A DNA stretch of 64,000 bases from Krasilnikovozyma curviuscula (GCA_014825775.1 MVAQ01000079.1:1-64000), one strand, 5' to 3'. Positions 10,801 to 23,052 are shown, counted from the stretch's first letter. The notes: generated by a model not told the origin, from the letters alone. Numbers and translations are program-made.

Positions 10801-12175
10801 CAGTATGTCTTCCGCCGTCTAGCGTGTTCTGCCTCAGACTATACTGTTGCGAAACGACGTCATCTGGATCACAGGTGATGGCTGTATATTTGCAAGTTTC
10901 GTACTCTTCAGGCCGAACGCCGTAAGTGTACATCATTTTGCCGTACTCCTTCAACTGAGCTGGAGCTCTGAAGTCCTCAGAGTAATGCTGGCCTGCACCT
11001 TGCAAAGCAACCTGTCTTGTCTTTCGTTGTCCTCGTCGACGAATCGGTTCTGTCGGTGGTGCGCCGAAGTGTTGAGTTTCAGATGGGATGAGAGGTGATG
11101 CGTAGAGTGAGTCGGTGGGAGAGCCAGGTGCGAGGTGTTCCTTGTCGTCGAATGACTTATCGTAATCATCCGTACCTGTACCATAAGGGCTGAAGATGTG
11201 CTGCTGTTGCTGTTGATGGAATCCGAATTTTCGTTCCTCTTCGCCATAGTCATTCAGATCAGGAGACTCATTGTCCTGACCTTCGTCGTAGACCAGAGGT
11301 GGAGTTGGAGATCTAGATGGAGAGCGATCGTACGAACCACCGTGACCGTAAGGTTGTTGATACCCTTGATGCGCCTGTACGGGCAGTGGAAGGTATTGCT
11401 GCTGTGGCGACGTTTGAGGTGGGTTCAGTGGCATGTAGGCACCTCCGTTTGGGTGAACCTGTGGTGGAGAGAAGGGGGAAGGTACCTGAAATGGTGGCGG
11501 GGGGGATAGAACTGCGACAGGGTATCCATAAGGCTGCTGAGGTGGTGGTGAAATTGCTTGTACGTGTTGCGAGTTGTGAGAGACGTGAGAGAGGGTCGAA
11601 TAAACTGGAGAGGGGCCACCTCGACCTAACGAAGCCAGAGTAGCATCTAGAGTTGGTGTTGAGCTGTCCATTGGTGGTGAGAATGCTCTGTAAGCCAATG
11701 AAGGCGGCGAGGTGTAACGCTGAGGGTGTTGACTGAACGTTGAGCCTGCCTCACTGATTGGTGACAGAACTTTGCTCGGTGAAGGACCTCGCTGGTGAAA
11801 CTGAGGCTCTAGAGATGCTGTCTGCTGTTGAAACTGCTGCTGAAAGGGCAGGGGAGGGAGAGAATAGCTTTGTTGTTGCTGAAACAGCTGGACCGCGGGT
11901 TCAGGGTTCTGTTCATTCGTGTTATTCGAGTATGGATTCCCGTTCGAGTCATACGAAACTTCTCCTTCATCAACTTGGGGTATAGATCCATATCCTCCTA
12001 CTGGTCCAGTTGGTCCACCGTAGTGAGTACCATTGCTATCCATGGCTGAAGCTCCCTGCGCGTGAACTGCTGCTGCCTGTCGCTCCTGCTGGTAACGCTG
12101 AGCAAACGACATGGGAGGGGGTGAGTTGAGCGGGCTGGGAATGAACTCAGGGGCTGGTTTTCTGTTGTTAGCCAT
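7845..12175 (-). CDS. Chitin synthase with long disordered N-terminus
   Basis: This is a family 2 glycosyltransferase of the fungal chitin synthase family, a plasma-membrane enzyme extruding beta-1,4-GlcNAc chains from UDP-GlcNAc. From the ATG at 12175 ([11 protein letters not shown]) about 350 residues are Pro/Gln/Ser-rich and disordered. The chitin synthase N-terminal region follows ([38 protein letters not shown]). The catalytic region contains VVCIVADGR, the LPGAFSAYR motif, [23 protein letters not shown] and the QRRRWLNG signature. Several C-terminal membrane spans come next ([74 protein letters not shown]). A last exon ends [23 protein letters not shown]. About 1,100 residues in a dozen or more exons. 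The sequence before CKYTAI differs from classical class I-III enzymes; I cannot fix the class. The frame stays open upstream of 12175, but the composition looks untranslated. Confidence 0.92.
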
Positions 12176-12623
12176 GGCTGGTTGGCTCGCTGGCCAGAGA
12201 CTGATCTGGTTGGAACGTCGAGCGCGGAAAAAACAATCACGCAGTACAGAAAAAATTCGAGCGAAATCACCCTGAAAATTAGAGGGAGCTAACTTTCTGA
12301 GGGAAGTCATAGCCTCTTTTTTATCTATGACAACACAGAACCTTTTGTCACTACGTTTTGCCTTGATGAAAAGTGTGCTCTCAGACATAGAGTGAAGAAG
12401 CGGATCGCGGTTTGATTCTCTGCATTGAGCAGAAAGGGAATGCAATCGACTAGCGACTCTAGATTCTAAGACGTGTTTGAGAAGAAGAAAAAAGAAAAGA
12501 AGATGGTATGGAGAGTCAAGTTGGGAGAACCATAGGCGTGATGTGGAAGTAAAGAAGAGCAAATGTAATGTAATGCCGTAAGAGTACAAGTGGAAGTCTG
12601 GTGAAGCAAAGTAGGATATGTAA
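12176..12623. promoter_or_regulatory. Chitin synthase promoter and leader
   Basis: This stretch is pyrimidine-rich on the minus strand and lies between the coiled-coil gene stop and the chitin synthase ATG. On the minus strand an in-frame ATG at about 12310 is followed by a TAATTTTCAG-like acceptor at about 12270, which suggests a 5'-UTR intron or an alternative N-terminus. Confidence 0.45.
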
Positions 12624-15600
12624 TCAGGCAGCCATGGGAACACGTTCCGATTCGATAGAAGGATCTTCATTCTCCTTCTCATCAACCTCCTTGAGGAAAC
12701 TTCTCTCAAGTCTTCTTCCTTCCATGTCTGATGCTCTGGCCTTTAAACTTGAACCTGGTGTCTTTGGAATAGAAATTGGATGGGCCATTGAGCTTCTTCG
12801 ACTTCCCAAGGAAGTAGAAGAGGAGAGTGAGCGTCCCAATGAGGGTGAAGCGTCAACCATCGATGACCGTCTTTTCCCTTCGACCGTTACTGGAGTGGAC
12901 CGTGCCAAGGCCGAGATGGTGACTTGCTTACGATCTGTGGGTTTTTCTTCGACGGCCTTTGACGATGGACCGAAAGACAGTCGATTGGAGGAGGTACCGA
13001 CAGAGTGACCGAATGCGGTGGTAGCTCTTCGCGACTCTGCCGGGAGAGCCGCATCGGTCATTGGAGGGTTGCGGATGGAAGAGAGTGATGAGCGGCGGTG
13101 GAGAGGGGTTTCAAGGTCTTTACCTGCTGTCGGGGTCGCTCGAGAAGCTGAAGCTGGAGGTTCTCTTTGAGCTGTTGAAGCGCGAGGCTTGGCTGGCGTT
13201 GTTCCTCCGATTCCTCGAACCCCAAATTTCCGTTTGAGCTGGAGAATAAGAAGCATTGAGAAGAAGTAAAAATACGATGTGAAGCGATCACAACTTACCA
13301 TTTCCAACTCCAACTGCTTGGAGTCGACCGCAATATTCAATCCTTCCTTATCCTCTCTTAATTGCTCTCTGACCTTGACCAGATGAGTGATCCTGACCTC
13401 CTTATCCGCACTCTCAGCCTTCAACTGAACTATGACTTGATTCAACCGAGCGATCTCACTCTGGGCAGCCTCATCTCTCGAACCTCTCTCCGTCGCAATC
13501 TGATCGGCATGCGCACGATGTTCATACGCGATTGAGATTTCACCTTGTTTATTCTCCAGCTCAGCTTCAAGCTCAAGGATCTTATCATCGCGCTGCTTGA
13601 CGTCCCTAGTGAGATGTCGGATCATACGGTCTTTTGCCTCGACTTCATCGTGTAAGGAGTCGACGGTGTTGCGGTGAGTTGTGATTTCGCGGTCCAGCTG
13701 AGCAACTTGAGTCTTGTAGAATTCGTGCTTATGGTTCCATGTTGCAGTGTCATCTTCACTGAACTGTTGTTGTTGTTGAAGTGCTTCGTCAAGTGCAGCA
13801 TTACGCTTTTCGAGGTTCTTGCGAGGCAAAAAGAAGAAGCCAGGTGAGCAACGCGTTGCGAGCTTCGAGCAGTCGAAGAGAAATGGAGGGTCACGCACCT
13901 CAAATGAATCAGCTCGTTGTTTAACCTCTTCGATGAGCTTATCACGGTATTCGCAAACCTCATCCAAGCTTCTTTCAAGATCCGTCAACTCCACGTCTTT
14001 TCTGTCTAACTCATCTACCAACTGGACTTCGCGGTTCTTCAACCTCTTGATTTCATCATCAGCCTCTTCGTTATGACTCCACTGAGCTTCAACTTCAGAC
14101 TGCAACATTGCCAGCTTCTCGTCGGCTTTTGCGGAGTTCTGCTGAAGACTGGCATGAGTGAGCGAAGCGAGGGAAATGTCTCTTCGAGTTTGAGCCAAGG
14201 CGATGATAAGGTTCTGGGCATCGAACGAAAGGTTATCCATGGCTGGTGTTGGTGATAGAAGGGAGGAAGACCTCAAGATGGCGCTACTGGAGTTGGTCTG
14301 AAGTTCCTCGATTTGAGTTTGGAGTTCTGCCAACATACCGTCCTTCCGGACTATCTTGATCTCCAAGTCCTTCTTCTCTGAATCTTTCTTCTGCAAGTCT
14401 TGCCTCAGGTCTTTCAGTTCACCAGCAGCATCCTCGACCCGTCGCTCGGCGTCTTCAGCGACAGCAACCTGCTCACCGACGTCCTGTTGAGCCATCTCAA
14501 GTCTGACTTCGAGATCGCGAACAGAGCCCATCCTCTGATTCATCTCCCTCACCAATGCTCTCTCCTCTTCAAGAGCAACATGCACAGTTGCAACGTCCAG
14601 CGTGAGCTGTCTTTGCATCTCGACTGATTCAGCCAGCTTCCTACCCATATCGTCCACCTTCAAACGCTCGTTCCGCAGCGCTTCATTCTTTTCTGACTGG
14701 GCTACTTGGAGCTGCTTCCTCAAATCGAGGACCATTGCCTCTCTAAAGGACAGATCGGCTTCAAGTTGGTGGGCGATCTCAGTCTGATACTCGAACTTTT
14801 TCTGCAGGGACGAGACGACGTCATCGTGCGTGCTGAGAAGGTCGTTTTGCAAAGAACGAATGGATTCAGGGGTGAGAACTTCAGGTGAATTTGGGCCAGC
14901 CGTGATAGAAAGAGGCGTTCCTAAGGATCCGAGGGTAAGGTATGTTCCTGGTGACAATCCACGGTCGACGACTTTTTGAGCAAAGGAAGCTTCACCGTCG
15001 ATGATGAAAGGTGATGGAGAAGCAAGTTGATCATTTGGCCGTGTCATACAGGTCGCTCTATCGGATGATTGGGGATGAGCCACCCAGGTAGGAGTTGCAA
15101 AGAACGTGGCATCACTCATTTTAGCAGCTGAAGTTGTGGACTGTGATCGGTGGATATCGGCATCTGGAGTAGCGAAGAACGTTGCATCAGCGTGTACAGA
15201 GAATGGGCTCTTTTGTTGAGGAGTTGTGTGTATGGTTGCATCGGATTGACTGGCGTGGCTGTAAAGCTCGACTAGAGCGGTGTTGTTGGATGACACCGAA
15301 GCGCCAAGAGATGGCGGATAACTCGTACGGAGACCATCACCCTTCTGTGGTGAATCCATGAAGAAAGAGTGGAATTGGGTGGTCTCTCCATCTTCTTGGT
15401 CATCACCTTCACCTACATCTTCGAAAGATTCATCAACAGCAGTTCGAATAGTTCCTTCTGAAGCCCGGTCAGACTCGTGGTCAGTGAACGGGAAGGAGAT
15501 GGATTCCTTGGAAATGTGAGATGTGTAAGATCCAACTGTCGAGGCTTTACTAGGAGATATGACGGTGAACATAGGTGGGATAGCATGCGATGGTGGCGGC

Positions 15601-17141
15601 GTGCCAGCTCGAACAGGTGAAGCCAGCTGGACAGTTGTGGTCGGCCCTGGTGAAGACGTGAACCCCTCTGGAGTTGTTGTTAAAGGTACTCGTTTAGAAG
15701 GCGACCTGGTCGATATTCTCGATCTAGGTGAGGTTGGCAAGTTTGGTACAGGTCCTTTGGAAGTCAACGAGAGATCTTCCATGGATCTGGCGGTTCTCCA
15801 AGCTCCACCAATGACGCTCGAACCAGCAAGCTCCTTCTCCAGATCATCATCTAAAACACCATCATAGTGGTAGATGCTTGATGATGAGTTCGATTGTTTG
15901 ACAGACTTGTGGGGAGATGTTCTCTGCTTCAACGGCGATGCAGGAGAAGACTCTCGAAGTCGGCGAAGGAATGATGATCCGCCATGCGTGTGAGACTCTT
16001 CTGGTGATTGAGACCCAAGTGGAAGACTGATATCTGCGAGCATGCTCTCAAGTTCTGCACCACGCAACATGTTGGCCATGTCAGGCGAGACTGGAGTATC
16101 AGGTTCGCTTCCACAAGAGTTTGGTGAAATGATTTTGAGGGTGTCGGGTCTGAGAAAACAGAACTATAAGAGTTTTATCATCAGCTGGAGAGGAGGTATC
16201 ACTTACGAGAACCATCTGACGCTGTGACCAGTTCGCGGCGTCGTAGTATCCTTTAGAATACCTCTCTTCAAATCGTAGAGCGTTCCGTTGGGAGTACTAT
16301 GAGGAACATTCTCCTTCATGGGAGAGCTGCTGTTCGTTGAAGGAGCTGCAGATGCCTTTTCGAATACCGGTGAGCGAGACAACTTCGACAGGTTAATAGG
16401 CAAGGACGACGACTTGGAAATGGACGCTGGTAGAGGAGGTACAGGTTCTGAATAGAAGAAGGAGCTACTATCAGTTGAACATGACCCAGCTTTGCTTTTG
16501 ACGGTGATGACTGACCTGAGTGCTCAGTGCCGAATCCAGCAGCGTTGACCAATCTTAACCTCCTCCTTCTCGCTGACCCAAAGTCCTCACTTTTCCTCTC
16601 TGAAACAACATCCTTCTCATCGATTGCGAAATCACCACTAGGAGTCGCCCAACTTTCATCCCCGATGGCGGAGGTGGGGGTCGAAGTGCTCTGCCTGCTC
16701 GAGTTACCAGAAGCACGGCCCAAGCTTCGAATTTTGACTCCAGATTTTTTCGAAGGGGTCGTTGGAGTAGCAGAATTCTGCTTGTTCTTGGGTCTGAACA
16801 TCGATAGATTTGGGTGAGTGGTGGATCGAATGCTGTTCAAGACTGAGGATTCTGAAGCTGAACGAGGAATGTTGGGTCGGTCGCCTAAGCATTGTTTTTT
16901 GGAAGGTCAGGGCCATAATACAAGCAGAACATAATATCCATAGCTTACCTCTACTGAATCGAGAGATATCCAGATGTGCTTCATCCTCGCCTGCATCCAA
17001 GAGCGTGGGGCTGGAGGAACCATGGCCTGCGATAGGTAGAGGCGGAGGCGTGGAATTGAAGACTTCCTGCAGACTGAGGTCAGGGACGGTGGTAGAGCTA
17101 TGACTGCCTCTTCTGGCGATGCTGTTCCAGATGCCCTGCAT
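12624..17141 (-). CDS. Large coiled-coil scaffold protein, possibly Cut12-like spindle pole protein
   Basis: A protein of about 1,390 residues, read from ATG 17141 ([16 protein letters not shown]). The first third is Ser/Pro/Thr-rich with many SP/TP sites. It contains a short conserved-looking motif, [19 protein letters not shown], near 16210-16275. This resembles the GIL-x-TPGT...V-x-F segment of fungal spindle-pole proteins of the Cut12 type. The middle, roughly 14900-13240, is an almost continuous coiled coil ([39 protein letters not shown]), consistent with a rod-like dimer. The C-terminal 200 residues are basic and Ser-rich ([27 protein letters not shown]), microtubule-binding-like. Introns include about 16140-16205, about 13815-13900 and about 13240-13300; the frame runs through the last two, so length could be overstated. 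The role at microtubule-organising centres is inference; any coiled-coil scaffold is possible. Confidence 0.72.
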
Positions 17142-17606
17142 GCTGCAGCAAATCAGCAGAGGACAGTGACTGGATGGGTGTTGAGCTGGATACACTGATC
17201 GAGGCTCCCAGCCCCTGTTGGATGACAGAAAACAAATCAAGCACGCCGCCACCAATTCGGGTGCGACAAAAAGGAAGAGTAATCAGACCTTTGAGGTGGT
17301 AGAATGGTTTCTTAGGTGTCAGAAAGACCAAGTGAAGAAAAATCATTGCTGTTTTGGGGGGGAGTTTAGTCTCTCAGATACCCCCAGCGACACTACGTAA
17401 AAGCCGGTAATTGAAAGCGCTGAACGTTTCCTAAGCAAATCGCAGGTTAGAGAGTCTATTCTTTTTCGAATCTGAGAGAGTCTCTTTGTGTTATCCCTGT
17501 CTTTCGACAGCTATCCCAACGCCACAGCTAGTTGACTGCGATTCCCCATCGAGCGCCCGACGTCCTGACTCCCTCTGGCATTCGACCGTGCCCCCAACAG
17601 CTAGAA
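17142..17606. promoter_or_regulatory. Divergent promoter region
   Basis: This 465-bp spacer lies between the coiled-coil gene (minus) and the mitochondrial protein gene (plus). The minus-strand frame of the coiled-coil gene is open a little further upstream, so its true start could lie here. I see no other feature. Confidence 0.45.
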
Positions 17607-18488
17607 ATGCAGTCCTTCCGAACAGCTGTTTCCCCTCTGAAGCAGTTAGACCGGGTCTCAAAACGACAGTTCACGACCTCTGTGAGTGTGAAGCCTGTCC
17701 AGAGCGCAACCGTTCCCCGCCTCGAAATATCGAAGGTCGAATGAGAATTCTGACCTTTTTTGGAACGCAGACGGCTCGTCGTTCAGGCCATGGTCCTCCT
17801 GATACTAGAACAGAAGCAGACATCAGACGAGGTGTGATCCACAACCCAGCTAGCAAAACGCCAGTTTGTGAGTCTTCTCTTTCCTCGAGCTGTTCCTCTC
17901 TCTCCCTTTACCTTGAGCCGCCTGCTGATACAGTATCGGTGAGAAAGCTATCGGATACGGTCACAATGGACGTACATTTAAAGGACAGACACCTCAGACA
18001 AGCCAGAAAATCGTAGCTAACATCGTGAGTTGTCCAGACGACGCCTTATTTCTTTGCGTTTGCAACTGAAACTCCGCTTGCATCTTCTCTTTGACCCATC
18101 AGATGGGAGGAGGTACGTTGGTTAGAGTCTGACTGCGTAAGAACTGGTCAATAAACTAATTACCTCGTGCACTTCAGGCGCTTTCCTCTTCATCTTCTGG
18201 AGGTTCTACGAGACGTGGGAAGTCAAATTCGTATGTTGCTCTTCTCTCACATCGCTACATATTTGATCCATGAAGACCTATAACTGATCGTACTGTCGTT
18301 CTTACAGAGGTTTAAGAAGCCGTGGGAGCCCAAGTGGCACTTGTTCGACCAAAATGTCGTGAGTTTCTCGAGACAAGCTCTCAGGGTCTCATTAGGAGCT
18401 GCCCACTGTGACGTTATAACCGTCTCAAACTGAATACGTTTGCTTTTTTTGCGGTTAGTATGGCCCTGAGGATAGCGGCCACCATTAA
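17607..18488 (+). CDS. Small mitochondrial inner-membrane protein, complex I NDUFB2/AGGG-like
   Basis: Seven exons keep phase and give 130 residues: 17607-17681, 17771-17867, 17948-18024, 18103-18112, 18178-18230, 18308-18358 and 18459-18488. The N-terminus (MQSFRTAVSPLKQLDRVSKRQF) is a basic amphipathic presequence with a likely cleavage site near RQFTTS. A linker of about 60 residues leads to one membrane segment, MGGGAFLFIFWRFYETWEV. The end, KKPWEPKWHLFDQNVYGPEDSGHH, is short and His-tailed. A single W/F-rich helix followed by PW and an acidic/His end matches the layout of the NDUFB2 (AGGG) accessory subunit of NADH dehydrogenase; the family call is tentative and another small respiratory subunit is possible. 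Exon 4 is only 10 nt. The exon 3 acceptor (AAAG at 17947) was chosen because the nearer CAG gives a frame that soon stops. Confidence 0.6.
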
Positions 18489-18821
18489 ATACAACCTCGA
18501 ATCTTCGATATCATTTCCTTTGCATCCCACGTTTCACCGAGGAGTTCCTACACGCAAGAACAGCTCTGAAGAAGACATGTTCAATTTTTCTTGCTACTGG
18601 CACTACTTGATCGCGGTTACCTTGGCTCGCAGAGAAGAGAGGGAGAGATAAGGGCATATTACATCTCGCGCTCCCTACTATATGAGGACCACATTATGAG
18701 CTCGCTTGGCTAAAATCTAAACAGTCAAGGCCTTTTGATTGGAACTGGTTAGGTTTGTTTGTTGGTGCATAATCCGTTAGGTAGATGGGTGTTTTATTCC
18801 GCAGGAGTTTGGGGAAGGCTC
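18489..18821. other. Convergent 3' spacer
   Basis: This spacer lies between the stops of the mitochondrial protein gene and VMA16. No gene was seen. Confidence 0.5.
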
Positions 18822-20120
18822 TTAGGCGAATTCTTCAGCTTTTCCGGACTGAGATGAGAGCAAATGAGAGTTTGTCAGAGAGGAATCGGTTTTGTACACT
18901 CCCACAGAGGTGACTTACGATTAGCAAGCCAACAATGAGACCGAAGAGACCAAGGACTGAGCCGAAGATCTGTTGTAGCACGCCAAAACTACTCCGTCAG
19001 TTGCTGATCAAACCAAAACACGACGACCCATTGAGAATAACATACCTCAACAATGAGAATCTTGACAAAGAGCGTAGGATCAGCCGCGTCGGACAGAGCA
19101 GCTGTCGAACCGGTAATTCCAACGGAGACACCACAGAGCAGGTTGCACATTCCAACAGTAAGGCCGCCCCAGAAAATAGAGTAGCCTGTATCGCAAATCA
19201 AGAAAGGTTGGAATTATCAGTCGCTTGTTGAGTCTTATAGGCAGTGAGGAACGGGCACAAACCAGTGTAGTAGTTTGTTGCACTGAAGAAATCTTCTGAA
19301 GCAACACCTTTGATTTTGGCACTAAAGACGATGGCCATGATGACGCCCTATAGAGTGCAGCACCACAATCCAGATGTAAAGATGACAGTCATCGTCAGTA
19401 GAAGTTGAAGCTGAAGTGAGGGAAGCCACTGTTGGCAGAGGACTCACGTAGATAGCAACGACCTCACAGAAGATAATACTGGTGTATAGGAATGTACAAA
19501 ACGTTTGCTCTATCAGTGTGGTGTCCAGAGTAGCGGTTCGATTTGGAGATGACTTACGAGATGAGGTTTTTCGTACGAATCCGTGGTGCCCTCACACCTC
19601 CTCCCAAGATCGAAGCACCAGTGATGAAGATACCCCTACAATACAGCCAAGAACGAACAAGCACCATCAGTTTCAGATCGTAAGTCTCCGTCACACACAG
19701 CTTCCTGCGTCTTCTTTGTTGATATACGATATCCTCGACTACAGGCGGAAAAGGGACAGAAACGTACCATCCTGCTCCCAAGACGCTCAAGCCGATACAA
19801 AGACCGACACCAATCAGGGCAAAGAAATAAGGGGACGTAGATTCGAGGAAAGCACCGATGTTGAGCTCTACGAGAGCGAAATCGAGAGCATAGGTCAGTA
19901 ATGTGCTCGAATCAACCAAGCGACGGGGTGTCCTTGTTCACCTTCTCCTTGACCTGTTCGGATAAGAGCCCATTTGAAACGATACAGGATTCAGTCAGTA
20001 ACACCGCCGGATAAGATGCCAGTAAATAATGGCCATCTCACCAGTGAAAAGCAGGTACAGTCCAACAAGTAGGGAGATTGAGACTGTCGAGCCCAGTAAG
20101 GGAGACAAAACGGCAACCAT
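18822..20120 (-). CDS. VMA16: V-type ATPase proteolipid subunit c''
   Basis: This is the c'' rotor proteolipid of the V0 sector, embedded in vacuole, Golgi and endosome membranes and carrying protons across the bilayer. From ATG 20120 the first helix reads [26 protein letters not shown], unique to c'' against c/c'. Next come [40 protein letters not shown], and the helix with the proton-carrying glutamate in [18 protein letters not shown]. Then follow [51 protein letters not shown], and a short last exon SGKAEEFA ending at 18822. The long first intron (about 20038 to 19872) is placed because G+AG gives Glu and restores the family alignment; the intervening frames contain stops. The promoter is shared with the divergent gene at 20402 (281 bp). 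Confidence 0.93.
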
Positions 20121-20401
20121 TTCTGAAAGAAAGAACCTAACAGTTTAGCTGAACGTCCTCTCATGTATCACTATCACATCATGCTCACTTTGCTGCCCTC
20201 AGAAAATTGTTCGAGATTTCGAGTTGAAGGTTCGGATGTCACTCGAGCTGGCCGCTGCAGCGAGCAACCTGGGCGGTGCCAAACTCGCATCATCTTTTTT
20301 TGGACACTCTTTTGAACTCTCAATACTCAAGAAACCAGTGCCCCAAAAAGGTCGAAGAATCCTAGTAGGAGCACTGGACTGGTCTTTTCTCTCACGAAGT
20401 C

Positions 20402-21781
20402 ATGACCTCTAGCGAGCAGGCATCGCATGACGAAGGCTCGACGTCGCCCAAGATTTCAGTGGGCACCTTAAAGTCCAGGTTCGAATCTATGGCTGTTCAG
20501 TCTGGGAAAGCTGTCAGTAAAACTGCTGTTGATCTGAAGTTGAAGGGGTCCCTGGCGTTATCTACGGCGATGGCGAAGAAGGGGGGAGGAGGGGTGGCCA
20601 CCCCTACAGAGGAGAATGAGCAGGTAAGATTCTCCCATCAGATCTTCCACTGTGCGTTAGTAGTTGATGAAGCTAATCAGTAGTCGTCTGATTTAGATAC
20701 AGGGGCGATCACCCTCGGTCCAAGCACAATCTTCCACCCAACGAGCGACTCCTCCAATCCCACCAAAGAAACTTGCGGTGCTGTCCCGTTCTACTCCATC
20801 TTCTAGCTCAGATAGCGTAGTTCAAGATCTTTCAGACATCTTGCCACCCAGCGTGAGTATGGACAGCCTCCTGAGACGGGCCCCTCCAAAGCTTCCAACC
20901 CCACCACCACAAGCGCATATCGAATCTACAGCACAACCTTGGGAGACATTTGAAGCTGACGACTTAGTCAGTGCCATGCCATCTCACCCTGTCGCTGCCT
21001 CCTCACCAGCCGCCGCCACGTCAGAGTGGGTCTCATTTTCATCAGAAGAAGAGCTGGTAGCTTTGTCATCGGGAAACTACTATCAACCTCAGGTCATTTC
21101 TTCGCCATCGACAGCGCATACCTCGTCATTCGACTCAGCGTCAGCTTTGAAGGCATCTGTGCCGTCACCGCAATTGAAACCTACACCGAAATCGCCTTCG
21201 TCGCCCTCACCATCGCCGGTCCAAGATCGTCTTACCAGCCTGCTCACCAAAACAACAAATGCAATTTCATCTCTCTCTTCTCCTATAACCAGCACTGACT
21301 CTCCATTACGAACCGAACAACCGCCGATTCTCCCTCCACGCAACCCTCCCCTTCGTAAAAACACCTCATCGTACTCCGATGAACCCATCTCATACGAAGA
21401 GGAGGAGCCGACTTTCATCTACCCATCAACGCGCACAAACCTTCAGAAAACGACAAGCATCCTCAGGAGCGCTGGTAATGAGATCCAGTACGCTACAGGA
21501 AGGAAGAAAGATCCGAGTAAGTTGTACGACGATGATTTGGCCAGAATTGCGCAGGGTCCGAAGAGAGAGGGTACGGGTGTGGTGCTCCAGAGTAATCAGG
21601 ATTTGAAGAGTGGGTTGGATAACATTGAGGTGAGTTCTGAGTTCTGACCTCTCACCTGGTTATCGAGGTTTGCTTCAACCATTTGCAGCTTTGACAGAGT
21701 ATTAACTTTAGTTCCCTTGTGATCTGTTTTGTTCCACAGGATGAGGAGGAGAAGAGGATGGCTGAAGCGATGTTTTTCTGA
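20402..21781 (+). CDS. Uncharacterised Ser/Pro-rich cytosolic protein
   Basis: Three exons: 20402 to about 20622, a large exon starting near 20699 (IQGRSPSVQ) and ending about 21630, and a final exon encoding DEEEKRMAEAMFF. Total is about 410 residues. I do not recognise a catalytic domain. Visible features: an N-terminal amphipathic stretch (LKSRFESMAVQSGKAVSKTAV) like lipid-surface or actin-patch binding helices; proline-rich SH3-ligand motifs (TPPIPPKKL, PPILPPRNPPL); acidic-aromatic motifs (EWVSFSSEEEL, PWETFEADDL); and a conserved-looking C-terminal block (DPSKLYDDDLARIAQGPKREG). The final helix EEEKRMAEAMFF is strongly amphipathic. These fit an adaptor in endocytosis or cortical actin, which is inference only. 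It lies head-to-head with VMA16 and has an AATAAA at 21925-21930. Confidence 0.78.
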
Positions 21782-22221
21782 GAAGGATCAAACAGGCTGG
21801 TTTGATTATGGCATAAGGACACTCTACAACCTCTCAGTGATGGCTTAAATCATTCATATTTTCATTCAATCAACGATACCTGACGACTTTATGAATATCC
21901 GTTCTTGACACGTTGAGTTTGCCAAATAAAAAACAAGGATGTCCGAGCTTGCACTCAAATATACGCTTTGTTTCTAAGATGTGTACACCTCTACTATTTC
22001 GGCACTAGACTTCAAGAGTTCCTTTTGAGAGTGCTTTGTTGTAGTCATGACTCGCATTCGGATCCCCAGTTCAATTTAAGCTATTGTCGCCACTCACGCC
22101 CCCTAACCTTGCAATGCGACACAAACTCTCGAGTAATCCCTTTGATGACCTCCCAACCAGATATCTCGACTCTTACAAATAGATAAAATTGAGCTACCCC
22201 CTCTCTTTTACGTTTGAGACG
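21782..22221. other. Intergenic spacer
   Basis: This is the 3' region of the Ser/Pro-rich gene (AATAAA at 21925) followed by the upstream region of the next plus-strand gene. No further gene was supported. Confidence 0.5.
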
Positions 22222-23052
22222 ATGGATGTGGTTAGCATCACCATGGAGGAGGATGCTGGCAGGGCGGTTGTGGGAGAAAAGATGCAAGGTTTGTCCCTCT
22301 ACTCACTTCCATTCTCTACTACGACCATAGAATATAAATCTTATGTCCAAGCCTTCAAGTAACTGATACTTCAATATCTGATGATCCAGCAGAAAAGACA
22401 TCATGGATTGATGTCGACGAGAAGAGAACTCGAGGTAAGTCCAAGAGTCTGTCTCTTCTTTTTGTATAAAAAATCTCTCTAACTAGCTAACGCCAAATGT
22501 TCGTCATTGTGTAGTATCATCTTATCGACACAAAAGCAAGCCCACCAAAGGGACCTTCAATGAGTACAACCGCATCACAGCGCTTCTTGCACTTGAGAAA
22601 GGTTAGTGTTGAACCAAAACTGAAGCGACAGAGCTACGAAGGATCTAATTGTCATGCTAACAAAGCCCAGCAAAACTGGGAAGCTCGTCAAATAACAGCG
22701 AAAGAGGGAGAGGCCCCGAAAGTTGAGATCGTTGAAGTTGGAGGTACCCGAGCGCTGGAACATCTTCTCCATCTTCTATATGTTTACTCATAACATTTGC
22801 CATTTGTTTACAGCTCAAAGTATCAGCGAAACCCCCACCAAACGAACTCAGTCTCAAATGCTGAGCATCACAAAACCAGCTGAGACCTCCACCATCCCGC
22901 TTGAATCCTCTAAGAAGCGCAAGATGTTTGGGAAAAAAATACGGAATCCTGGTGAAGGACTCACGAGAGTTCTCGTGGGAGATGAAGAGGAAGGGAGCCT
23001 TGCTATTATCGCTGGGTTCGACCGTCCTTTACGAAATAGCGGGTTTTGGTGA
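22222..23052 (+). CDS. Hypothetical Lys-rich protein
   Basis: Five exons can be joined in phase: 22222-22288 (MDVVSITMEEDAGRAVVGEKM), about 22394-22434 (KTSWIDVDEKRTR), about 22516-22601 (VSSYRHKSKPTKGTFNEYNRI), about 22669-22741 (QQNWEARQITAKEGEAP) and about 22815-23052, ending in LRNSGFW. This gives about 165 residues. I know no family. It is charged and likely nuclear: a basic cluster SKKRKMFGKKIR resembles a nuclear localisation signal. Downstream, 23053-23340 stays open in other frames after a possible donor near 23068, so further 3' exons cannot be excluded. The exon chain is consistent, but coding status is moderate. Confidence 0.55.

Noticed and set aside
10556..12709. 717-codon continuous frame starting before the chitin synthase ATG
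   Set aside because: Its first codon is TTG, it overlaps the coiled-coil gene and its upstream part is pyrimidine-rich; only the part from 12175 is taken as coding.
19872..20036. Extra VMA16 exon with [17 protein letters not shown]
   Set aside because: No phase-compatible junction exists; direct splicing G+AG restores the family sequence.
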